Assembly: GCF_017896165.1 (NCBI RefSeq)
Contig: NZ_JAFCNB010000018.1
Span: 79,830-143,829, forward strand
Direction: 5' to 3'
Length of the DNA: 64,000 nt
Origin: Microbispora oryzae
GTDB lineage: Bacteria; Actinomycetota; Actinomycetes; Streptosporangiales; Streptosporangiaceae
The notes beneath the pieces are model-generated. The model was not told the origin of the DNA. It did no database searches and worked only from the letters and a program-made list of their open reading frames with translations. Each line of letters opens with the position of its first letter. Positions within the stretch are counted from its first letter, which is position 1. Of the stretch, positions 50,480-58,473 are shown one piece after another. The position numbers and the translations under genes were made by a program.

Positions 50480-51316
50480 TCAGCGGCCGTTCAGGAGTTC
50501 GACGACGGGCGCGAACGTCTCCGCCGACGACCCGGCGAGGGTCACGTAGGAGATCCCCAGCTCGTCGCGCCTGCGCAACAGTGTGTCGGCCATCTCCCGG
50601 TGGGAGCCCCGGACCGTGGCGATCGCGTCCGGAGACAGCGGAGTGAACCCCGGCGGTGTCCAGGCCGGCGGCTCGTCCCCGATCTGCATGAGGTTCGACC
50701 CGATCTCGATCTGGTCGAAGCGGTCGCCCGCCCGCTCCCTGAGGGCGGCCACGATCTCCCCGGCGTCCTTCTCCGTGGCCTCCGGCTGCGTGGCCAGGGT
50801 GACGATGTCGGCCTCCTCCGCGGCGAGCGACACCGTGCGCGCGCCCCGGACCGCCAGCAGGACGCGCGGGCCCTGGCGCTGGACCGCGCCGGAGAAGCCG
50901 CCGGAGCCGGCGAACGCGGCCCGCACCTCCCGGATCAGGGCCGCGGCGGCGGCCACCCGCTCGGCCCCCGTGCCGTACGGCACGCCGAGGAACTCGGCGT
51001 CCTTCCGCGCGGCGGCACGGCCGGTGCCCACGCCCACCTCCAGCCGTCCGCCCGACAGGAAGTCGAGCCCGGCGAGTTCCCACGCGAGCTGCCGCGGATT
51101 GCGATAGGGGGCGGCGAGCACGAACGTGCCGACCCTGAGGGTGGTGGTGACCGTCGCCGCGGCGGTCAGCGCCGGCACCGGCGGGAGCGTGCCGAGGGTG
51201 TCGGGGGTCAGCAGGGTCGAGTAGCCGAGATCCTCGGCGCGGCGGGCGAGGGCCGTCCACACGCCGGCGTGCGGTGCGAGGCCGGCCACGATTCCGAAAC
51301 GGAACTCCATGGTCAT
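50480..51316 (-). CDS. LLM-class flavin-dependent oxidoreductase
   Basis: 278 aa from ATG 51316 on the minus strand. Luciferase-like TIM-barrel pattern: FRFGIVAGLAPHAGVWTALA, TTLRVGTFVLAAPYRNP, LDFLSGGRLEVGVGTGR. The GVGTG motif binds the F420 or FMN phosphate. Actinomycete members of this type often use F420. Substrate unknown. Convergent with the prenyl synthase gene. Confidence 0.88.
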   Translation of the reverse strand: MTMEFRFGIVAGLAPHAGVWTALARRAEDLGYSTLLTPDTLGTLPPVPALTAAATVTTTLRVGTFVLAAPYRNPRQLAWELAGLDFLSGGRLEVGVGTGRAAARKDAEFLGVPYGTGAERVAAAAALIREVRAAFAGSGGFSGAVQRQGPRVLLAVRGARTVSLAAEEADIVTLATQPEATEKDAGEIVAALRERAGDRFDQIEIGSNLMQIGDEPPAWTPPGFTPLSPDAIATVRGSHREMADTLLRRRDELGISYVTLAGSSAETFAPVVELLNGR

Positions 51317-51422
51317 GCCCCCGATCTTCGCCGCCGGCCGGGCGGGCGTCGTCCCCCCGGCGGTGATGGCGGCCGTACCTCCGGGAGAGTACGGCCGGGG
51401 CACTGGGCCGCCGCGGGGGCTG

Positions 51423-52343
51423 TCACACGGTTTCGAGCGCGGGAGCCGTACGGGCGACACGGCGGGACGTGCGGGCGGCGCGCAGACTGTCCCAGGTGAA
51501 CACGCTCAGCGCGAGCCACACGATGGCGAAACCCACCCATCTGCTCGCCGGCATGGTCTCGTGCGCGACCAGGATGCCGCACAGGAACTGCAGGGTCGGC
51601 GCGATGTACTGCAGGACACCGATGACGGTCAGCGGCACCCGCAGCGCCGAGGCGGTGAAGAAGAGCAGCGGTACGGCGGTGATCAGGCCGCACGCCGCGA
51701 GCAGCAGGGCGTGCCCGAGCCCATGGCCGCCGAAGGTGCCGGTGCCCTGGACCTGGAGGACCACGAGATAGGCCAGCGCGGGCACCAGCAGGACGAGCGT
51801 CTCAACGGCGAGGCTCTCGGCACTGCCGACCTGCGCCGTCTTCTTGATCAGCCCGTATGTGCCGAAGCTCACGGCGAGCACGAGCGCGATCCACGGCAGG
51901 CGCCCGTAGTCGAGGGCGAGGATCAGTACGGCGAGCGAGCCGAGGCCGACCGCCACCCACTGCCAGCGCCGCAGCCGCTCCCGGAACACGATCACCCCGA
52001 ACAGCACGCTGACGAGGGGATTGATGAAGTAGCCGAGCGCGCTCTCCACCACGTGACCCGCGTTGACGGCGTAGATGTAGGTCCCCCAGTTGAGCGAGAC
52101 GGTGACCGCCGCGATCGTGAGGAGAAGCAGCTGCCGCCGGGTGATCCGCCGCACCCACGACCAGTGCCGCCGTACGGCGAGGACGGCGACGACGACCACC
52201 AGCGACCAGACCATGCGGTGGGCGAGGATCTCCACGGCTCCGGACGGCTTCAGCAGCGGCCAGTAGAGAGGGAACAGGCCCCACATCACGTAGGCGGCGA
52301 TTCCGTAGAGCAGACCTCGGCGGGACTCAGGCATGTCCCTCAT
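51423..52343 (-). CDS. rarD: RarD-like EamA transporter
   Basis: 306 aa, ten helices. It begins SRRGLLYGIAAYVMWGLFPL, the RarD signature, and has SLNWGTYIYAVNAGHVVESALGYF and LQYIAPTLQFLCGI. RarD proteins are predicted permeases, first named in relation to chloramphenicol sensitivity. Function in actinomycetes is untested. Upstream of, and divergent from, msrA. Confidence 0.92.
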   Translation of the reverse strand: MRDMPESRRGLLYGIAAYVMWGLFPLYWPLLKPSGAVEILAHRMVWSLVVVVAVLAVRRHWSWVRRITRRQLLLLTIAAVTVSLNWGTYIYAVNAGHVVESALGYFINPLVSVLFGVIVFRERLRRWQWVAVGLGSLAVLILALDYGRLPWIALVLAVSFGTYGLIKKTAQVGSAESLAVETLVLLVPALAYLVVLQVQGTGTFGGHGLGHALLLAACGLITAVPLLFFTASALRVPLTVIGVLQYIAPTLQFLCGILVAHETMPASRWVGFAIVWLALSVFTWDSLRAARTSRRVARTAPALETV

Positions 52344-52467
52344 CCTTGCCCGTTCGGGCTTTTACCACAACTAAGTATCTCTTGTCCGATATTTTAGGAG
52401 GGCTAATGTGAGGAACAAGCCGGGCGTGCCGACGGTTGGCGTAGTCGGAAAGAATTGGGAGGTCGGC

Positions 52468-53184
<717 letters not shown>

Positions 53185-53205
<21 letters not shown>

Positions 53206-53481
53206 GTTCTTGTCCTGGGCCACGAAGGAGCCCATGCCCGGGGTGGTGACGATGAGGCCGTCTTCGCGGAGCTTGGCGGTCACCTTGCGGATGGTCACGC
53301 GGGCGACGCCGAACTCGCCCTCCATCTGGACCTCGGAGATGAGGTAACGAGGCGGGTACTCGCCCGACTCGATGCGTGCGCGTACGACCTCGTAGATCTG
53401 CACCCACTTGGGTCGCGTCGGGTCGTAGTCGATCACGCGGCAACTGTAGGTAGTAGCCCCAGGAGAGACATAGAAGCTCAT
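53185..53481 (-). CDS. GntR-family transcriptional regulator
   Basis: 98 aa on the minus strand, or 83 aa if the GTG at 53436 is used (VIDYDPTRPKWVQIYEV, the usual family start). A GntR winged helix fills the protein: VRARIESGEYPPRYLISEVQ, GVARVTIRKVTAKLREDGLIV, TPGMGSFVA. There is no effector-binding domain. Short GntR proteins of this kind are typical regulators of actinomycete integrative elements and plasmids. An 8-bp palindrome ATAGCTAT overlaps the upstream ATG, and a divergent gene starts at 53522. Confidence 0.85.
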
Positions 53482-53521
53482 AGCTATAGACAGGTATATT
53501 TAGGCTCTGTAGCCTGCGGGC

Positions 53522-53740
53522 ATGACGGAGCTTGAGGAACTGGTAGCGGGCTTCCCCGGCTGGTCGATCTGGCGCAGCCGGGCGGATGACGGGCCGGGAG
53601 ACTGGTACGCGACGCGGCGGGGTCATCGGCTTACCCGTGCCGAGCTCGTGGCCGGCGCTTGCATGACGGTAGCCGCCGAAACCCTGGACGAGCTGCGGCG
53701 CGAACTGGACGAACAGACGGGCCGGTCGGCCGCGCGATGA
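53522..53740 (+). CDS. Hypothetical 72-aa protein of mobile-element type
   Basis: 72 aa: begins TELEELVAGFPGWSIWRSR, has DWYATRRGHRLTRAELVAGA and an acidic helical end LDELRRELDEQ. I recognise the general pattern of small proteins coded beside GntR regulators in actinomycete plasmids and integrative elements, but no function is known to me. Overlaps the next gene by 4 bp and is divergent from gntR. Confidence 0.75.
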   Translation: MTELEELVAGFPGWSIWRSRADDGPGDWYATRRGHRLTRAELVAGACMTVAAETLDELRRELDEQTGRSAAR

Positions 53741-54069
53741 CGGCGGTGCAGGGAGGGCCGCGTCGGCTGGCCCGCGATCTGGTGGAGGCCCCAGAGTGGG
53801 ACTGCCCGGGCATCGCGGTCCATCCGGGCATCGCGCTACGGAGCCGGAAACGGTTGGAGTGGCAGAACCAGCCTCGTGGGCCTTACCGAGTCATCGACCA
53901 CACCTGCTGCTGCCAGGCAGTTGTCTACGAGCTCATCCGTGTCGGCGGCATCTACCAGGTCCACAAGGTCATTCAGTCTGACGCACCCGAGCACAAATAC
54001 ACCGGCGGCTGGAGAGGCGACGAAGCCCGCTACTGGTGGATGCGGATTCTGATGGGCTCAGCCCGTTGA
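53737..54069 (+). CDS. Hypothetical 110-aa protein
   Basis: 110 aa from ATG 53737 (ATGA overlap). The core IDHTCCCQAVVYELIRVGGIYQVHKV carries a CCC cluster, and the end KYTGGWRGDEARYWWMRIL is Trp/Tyr-rich. No recognised domain. Co-translated with the preceding small gene, so they probably act together. Confidence 0.7.
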   Translation: MTAVQGGPRRLARDLVEAPEWDCPGIAVHPGIALRSRKRLEWQNQPRGPYRVIDHTCCCQAVVYELIRVGGIYQVHKVIQSDAPEHKYTGGWRGDEARYWWMRILMGSAR

Positions 54070-54172
54070 CGCCTGACTCTTGTTTACAAGGGCAGGGCTA
54101 ACCGCCTGTCAGTGCGATCACACCCAGCTCAAGAGGTGATCGCAGAGCGGTGACAGGTGATCGTGTGCGGAG

Positions 54173-54204
54173 GCGTTGCTGTACGTCCTGCTGTACAGCA
54201 ACGC
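54173..54204. repeat. Perfect 12-bp inverted repeat, strong hairpin
   Basis: GCGTTGCTGTAC (54173-54184) and GTACAGCAACGC (54193-54204) with an 8-base loop. It lies about 100 bp after one gene and 70 bp before the GIY-YIG gene. It could be a terminator or a protein-binding site. Confidence 0.7.
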
Positions 54205-54273
54205 GAGGCCGCCGGGAGCGTAGTTGTCGGTGACGCCCTTTAACCTTCCTCCACTGGGCAGATTGGAGGCCAC

Positions 54274-54819
54274 GTGATCACTGCTGAGCTGGTAGAACCC
54301 ACCAGACTGTGGGAAGCAGCCGAAGTCCTCGCTCGACCGAGCCCGGTGCCGGCTGCACCAGGGGTCTACGGGTGGTATTTCACGCAGGCCCCGCATCCGC
54401 TTCTGCCTACAGATCGCCTCCTGTACGTCGGCATCGCTCCTCGGCGCATAGCTACCCGCGTCAGCAAGCAGAATCTTCGAAACAGAGTCCGCTACCACTT
54501 CCGGGGCAACGCAGAGGGATCGACCTTGCGACTCACCCTCGGCTGCCTGCTCGGACTGGAGCTTCGCCGCGTGGGCAGCGGGAGGCGACTCACCTTCGGC
54601 AAGGTCGGCGAGACAGAACTGACGGCCTGGATGGCGGAGTACGCCCGTGTGTGCTGGACCCAGCACAACAAACCCTGGGCCGCCGAAACCGAGCTAATCG
54701 CTCAATTAGATCTCCCTCTCAACCTGGACCAGAATCGCCACCACGCCTTCCACCCCTACCTGAGCGGCCTCCGCGCGTCCGCACGTGCGCGCGCTCGGAG
54801 CCTTCCGATCAGCTCCTGA
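54274..54819 (+). CDS. GIY-YIG nuclease-family protein
   Basis: 181 aa from ATG/GTG-type start 54274. The two-strand signature is APGVYGWYF (about residues 28-36) and RLLYVGIAPRR (about 48-58), followed by LRNRVRYHFRGNAEGSTLRLTLGCLL with conserved Arg residues and a later E. GIY-YIG domains cut DNA. Stand-alone versions occur in mobile elements and defence loci. It is 200 bp after the previous gene and precedes the reverse transcriptase on the same strand. Confidence 0.8.
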   Translation: MITAELVEPTRLWEAAEVLARPSPVPAAPGVYGWYFTQAPHPLLPTDRLLYVGIAPRRIATRVSKQNLRNRVRYHFRGNAEGSTLRLTLGCLLGLELRRVGSGRRLTFGKVGETELTAWMAEYARVCWTQHNKPWAAETELIAQLDLPLNLDQNRHHAFHPYLSGLRASARARARSLPISS

Positions 54820-55185
54820 GAGACTCCCGCTCGCTAGCACGCTCGGCCAGCCCGCTCATCCGGTGGCAAGGACCGACGCAGTCGGTCCGCGGTAGCGATC
54901 GCCCCAGCTATCAACGGCGGGTTCCGAAGTGAGCGATCGACACGGCCTTAACCACTCCGACGCACCTCGCGTCGAGGACAAGGATGTGATGCCCACCTGC
55001 CGAGGAGCTGCGATCGTTACCTTGGGATGTTTAGCTTTACTGCCTTTCTCATACAGGCACCTGGAACGTCAGTCCGCGATCCGCAATGCAGTACCTTCAC
55101 CGTCCAGAGCACTGACTGTCAGGATTCGCTGTGCATTGATCGGAACGGTCGCATTCCAGAGCAAAGCCGCGGAGTGCCCGCTAAG
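54820..55185 (+). other. 366-bp structured leader upstream of the reverse transcriptase gene
   Basis: No convincing protein gene. It includes a perfect 8-bp stem with a 3-base loop (GGACCGAC-gca-GTCGGTCC, 54870-54888), an 8-base palindrome GCGATCGC (54895-54902) and further CGATCG repeats (54934, 55011). An open frame from GTG 54929 ends overlapping the RT ATG but has weak codon bias. The region is a candidate promoter plus noncoding RNA for the RT system. Confidence 0.4.
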
Positions 55186-56751
55186 ATGACCTTCTTTGGA
55201 ACGCATCAACACCTATCTTGGGCGGGCCTCGTGGACCAGAGCGCGCAAGAGTCTGTTCTAACTTACCTCGACCTTGCCCTCAAACACTTGGGAAGCGCGA
55301 GCGGAGATCTTGACATACCAGATCCGATCGCTCATGCAGATCTTCGTGCTGGCTGGTCTTCATATCGGGAGAACTTGGCTCGCAAGGTCATGAGTAACGA
55401 TTACGCTCCCGCTCATGTTGAGATTGTGGATTTGCCCAAGGACATAATCTCCGTTCGCCCGCTCGCTCGATTGCGACCAGAGCATCGTCTCGTGTATGAC
55501 GCAGCAGTTTTTGCAGCGGCAGATAGCATCGAGTCTGCAATCCCACGTGGGGTTTATAGTTATAGATGGTGGAAGAGGCGGCAGCGTCTAGTCGGTCCCG
55601 GCAAAATGTGGATCACAATGCAGAGAGTTGCCAAGAGTCTTCACAACAAGAATCCTTCCCTTCTGCTGGCTCGCACCGATGTCACTGCCTTCTATGAGCA
55701 CATTGAGGTTGATCAACTGATAGAAGACCTCAGCGCATTGGATGTTCCAGATTGGTCTGTTGAAATCCTCGATAACTTCCTGCGGGCTTTCAACGGCTTG
55801 AGTCACGCGTGGGGACTGCCGCAAGGCCCAGATTCTTCGGGAATCCTCGCAAATCTGTACCTAATCCCCCTCGACATGGAACTTGCGCGGAGAGGATATC
55901 GGCATTTCCGATACTCGGATGACATGTATATTTTCGCCAATGACTGGCTTGCGCTTCGCGAAATCATTGTAGAGGCAAATAAGCTGCTACGATATCGCCA
56001 TCTCAACCTGGCTGGCAACAAGACCAGAATCATTGGTAGCCATGATGTCCCTAATGAGTTTGAAGATAGCGAGAAGGATGCCATCAGTTATGGCATAACC
56101 GTCGCTGATCAGGAGGCGCCAGGCGAGCTGAGGGCCTTCTTTGACAGAGTCATTGCACAAGAACCGGTGAGGGCCAGGGACCTCAAGTTCAGCCTTGGCA
56201 AATTTAAGCTTCTTGTGGACGACTATGCGGTCAAGTGGCTCCTGGCCAATATGGGAGAGGTGCCTCATCTAGCTCGTGAAGCGCTGGCGTACCTTAGCCT
56301 TTTCCACCAAGAGAACCCCAGCATCGGCAACTCGGTTATCGACCTACTCACCAATAGCAAGCTATTTCTGTACCCATACGCCGAACAGCATCTCCTGATC
56401 TACATGATCCAGAATGCTGTCCAGACGAATAAAGGAGTTAAGGCGGCATGGGACCTTTTGCTGAACCGGAATAAGGAAAGCTTCGTACGCGAGTTCGCTG
56501 CTCGCTACCTTGGCCTCTACGGCCTTCGGGGCGGTGCCTCGCGCCTTAAGCAGGAGTTCCAGCAGGAACAGAACCATAGAGTACGCCGAGCCTTGTTGGT
56601 GGCTTGTTACGAAGCGGGGCAATGCTCCGATCAATGGTTGTCTGTAGTCGCAGACTCCGATCCCGAGCTGAGGCTCACCGTTGAGTACTTGAAACAACGC
56701 CCAGAGAAGATTCCCGTTCCGGCAACTGGGAGACAATATGACTTCACCTGA
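55186..56751 (+). CDS. Reverse transcriptase (RNA-directed DNA polymerase), probable defence-associated type
   Basis: 521 aa from ATG 55186; an in-frame ATG at 55027 would add 53 residues and has no better ribosome site. RT palm motifs: D165 in ARTDVTAFYEHIEVDQ (motif A), LPQGPDSSGILANLYL from 211 (motif B) and FRYSDDMYIFAND with YSDD at 243-246 (motif C, Ser instead of the common Ala). The C-terminal half (about 330-510) is all-helical with HEAT-like repeats. There is no group II intron maturase domain, and no retron VTG box that I can see. It overlaps a SLATT-like gene by 14 bp. G+C is near 50-53%, far below the host, indicating transfer. Confidence 0.88.
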   Translation: MTFFGTHQHLSWAGLVDQSAQESVLTYLDLALKHLGSASGDLDIPDPIAHADLRAGWSSYRENLARKVMSNDYAPAHVEIVDLPKDIISVRPLARLRPEHRLVYDAAVFAAADSIESAIPRGVYSYRWWKRRQRLVGPGKMWITMQRVAKSLHNKNPSLLLARTDVTAFYEHIEVDQLIEDLSALDVPDWSVEILDNFLRAFNGLSHAWGLPQGPDSSGILANLYLIPLDMELARRGYRHFRYSDDMYIFANDWLALREIIVEANKLLRYRHLNLAGNKTRIIGSHDVPNEFEDSEKDAISYGITVADQEAPGELRAFFDRVIAQEPVRARDLKFSLGKFKLLVDDYAVKWLLANMGEVPHLAREALAYLSLFHQENPSIGNSVIDLLTNSKLFLYPYAEQHLLIYMIQNAVQTNKGVKAAWDLLLNRNKESFVREFAARYLGLYGLRGGASRLKQEFQQEQNHRVRRALLVACYEAGQCSDQWLSVVADSDPELRLTVEYLKQRPEKIPVPATGRQYDFT

Positions 56752-57256
56752 CGATGAACTTCGTCCATACCTAATAGAACTCGAAAGGCTTTACGAAGAC
56801 GCATCCTATTCGGCACAGTCATATTTTGAGGCAGCCAAGTCGGCTGAATTTTGGGGAAAAGCTATAGTCTTTATCCCAGCAGTGGTAACCGCTGCCACCT
56901 CGCTACTGATTGCGCTTGGGGGTGACAAGCAATGGGGTGCGGTCGGCGCTGTCGCTGGCGCAGTCGCTGCGACCGCATCTTTTCTCGGATCGGGTAAGCA
57001 GGTCAGTTCATATAAGGACTCTGGCCGTCGCTTCACCGAGTTACGCCATAAAGCTAGAATGGAGCGCACTCTGGCGATAAAAAAGCCCAGCGAGACAGAT
57101 CTAGAGAAGCAACTCCGAACGCTCCGAAAAGAGTACGGGGAAGTAGTTTCCAGTAGCGAGCTGATTCCCAATCGCCTATTCAAGCGTGTACAGCGTCGCA
57201 TTGGTGCGGGCGTTCTTTCATACGAGGGGTCAGATGAACCCGCGAAAGGCGCGTGA
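56738..57256 (+). CDS. SLATT-type two-transmembrane protein, putative effector
   Basis: 172 aa from ATG 56738, inside the end of the RT gene. An N-terminal helix (PYLIELERLYEDASYSAQSY) precedes two close membrane helices, AIVFIPAVVTAATSLLIALG (about 42-61) and WGAVGAVAGAVAATASFLG (about 66-84). A long charged helix follows (FTELRHKARMERTLAIKKP). This is the SLATT layout known from nucleotide-signalling and RT conflict systems, where the membrane protein is thought to act as a pore-forming effector. Same low G+C as the RT gene. Confidence 0.82.
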   Translation: MTSPDDELRPYLIELERLYEDASYSAQSYFEAAKSAEFWGKAIVFIPAVVTAATSLLIALGGDKQWGAVGAVAGAVAATASFLGSGKQVSSYKDSGRRFTELRHKARMERTLAIKKPSETDLEKQLRTLRKEYGEVVSSSELIPNRLFKRVQRRIGAGVLSYEGSDEPAKGA

Positions 57257-57554
57257 GACATTTAGATGCGACAGCTTCGGAAATGGCTATTGAGTAGCAG
57301 TCAGACTGCCAGCCGGACTTCCAAAGGCCGAGCGCTTCTACCCACCGTGCGATGGTGCGGCGGGGTGGCCGGGCGGGACCGGCCCGGAGAGGCCGCACGC
57401 CCGCCCGGACCGCCCGGCCGCCCGCCGCCCAGCGGGCGGCGGCTTGATAGCGAGAAGAAAAGTAGCTTCCGATCTTGGGGCGAGGTCGGATATCGCCAGT
57501 AGCAGAGGCCGTAGTCCGGCTGCTTCGCTGATCGCGAGTCGTACGCTACGGCCC
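57257..57554. other. 298-bp intergenic region after the RT-SLATT pair
   Basis: The first 80 bases still have the low G+C of the RT region; composition then returns to high G+C. A terminator-like hairpin (CCGCCCGC / GCGGGCGG, 57418-57439) is the only clear feature. No gene seen. Confidence 0.55.
57418..57439. terminator. GC-rich stem-loop
   Basis: CCGCCCGC (57418-57425) and GCGGGCGG (57432-57439) form a perfect 8-bp stem with a 6-base loop between the SLATT gene and the DUF4262 gene. Confidence 0.5.
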
Positions 57555-58097
57555 ATGTCTACTGATGGTCCGGGTTGTCGCTGCATCGTCTGCCATGACT
57601 ACGGGGACCGCGATGAGTGGGATGCCATGGATCGGCATACCGTTGAGCACGTTGGGAGTCGCGGCTGGAGCGTGAAGATGATTCCAGAGGACGATTTGGG
57701 GCCCGGCTTCGCCTACACCGTCGGCCTGTGGCACACCTACCGGTCGCCTGAGCTGGCCATGTTCGGTCTGGACATCCATCTCATGCACGAGCTGCTGAAC
57801 CGCCTCGGAGACGGTGTCGCTGCGGGGGAGCCTGTCGAAGCGGAGCAGGAGCGGCACGACCTCATCGCGCGGCACCCTGTGGTCCTCAAGCAGGTCGACG
57901 TGAGGTGGTATCGAGAGTTCTTCGGGCAGGCGATCGCGTTCTATCGACGTCCACCATTTCCGGTGCTGGAAGTTGTGTGGCCTGACCCCGATGGCCGGTT
58001 CCCTTGGCACCCGGACTACGCCGAGCAGTACCGGGAGCTACAGCCCTCGCTGTGGCTCTGGCCTGGCGACCAACGAGATCTTTCTCCGTCTCATTGA
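57555..58097 (+). CDS. DUF4262 domain-containing protein
   Basis: 180 aa from ATG 57555. DUF4262 pattern: a cysteine-rich start CRCIVCHDYGD, then TVEHVGSRGWSVKMIPED, GPGFAYTVGLWHTYRSPEL and a central helix MHELLNRLGDGVAAGEP. Function unknown. Such genes are frequent in actinomycete accessory regions, often as single cargo genes. It lies between the RT pair and the recombinase. Confidence 0.82.
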   Translation: MSTDGPGCRCIVCHDYGDRDEWDAMDRHTVEHVGSRGWSVKMIPEDDLGPGFAYTVGLWHTYRSPELAMFGLDIHLMHELLNRLGDGVAAGEPVEAEQERHDLIARHPVVLKQVDVRWYREFFGQAIAFYRRPPFPVLEVVWPDPDGRFPWHPDYAEQYRELQPSLWLWPGDQRDLSPSH

Positions 58098-58320
58098 GGG
58101 TAAGACGCCGCGCTGGGGGACGGCTTGCTCCAGCTAGGGATCTCTAGGACGTCTTGACGGCGTCCCATCGGGTGGTCTCCTTGACCTTGCTGCTGGCTGC
58201 ACCCTTGATCCTGTCCATCGACAGAGAGGAGTGCGAAGGGAGGCAGCGTATGCAGCGAGGGGAGGATCCGGTAGAGCGGTGCCGTGTGGTGGCGGCGAGT
58301 GCGGGCGCCGGTCGGGGTGA

Positions 58321-58473
58321 GTGAATGACGAGATGCGGGCGCGGGTGGCGGCATCTCGGGCAGCTCAGGGACTCCCGCCAGTGGTCGAAGATCTGGCGGT
58401 GTTGGAACGGGTGGCATCGGTGTTCCGGCTCATCGGCGAGGCCGGGCCGGAACACCTGGGCCAGGTGGCCTAA
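58321..58473 (+). CDS. Hypothetical 50-aa helical protein
   Basis: GTG 58321 to TAA 58473. The peptide (NDEMRARVAASRAAQGLPP, then VEDLAVLERVASVFRLIG) has the look of the small helical proteins found next to integrases in actinomycete elements, and its codon third positions are G+C-rich. Its stop overlaps the stop of the convergent recombinase gene (CTAA). Function unknown. Confidence 0.5.
   Translation: MNDEMRARVAASRAAQGLPPVVEDLAVLERVASVFRLIGEAGPEHLGQVA

Noticed and set aside
54929..55189. 86-codon frame ending in an ATGA overlap with the RT start
   Set aside because: Weak codon bias, no ribosome site and no recognised domain; treated as part of the leader region.
55186..56751. Group II intron or retron origin for the RT
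   Set aside because: No maturase/endonuclease domain, no intron ends, no VTG box and no msr/msd-like arrangement recognised; the overlapping SLATT gene points to another class.
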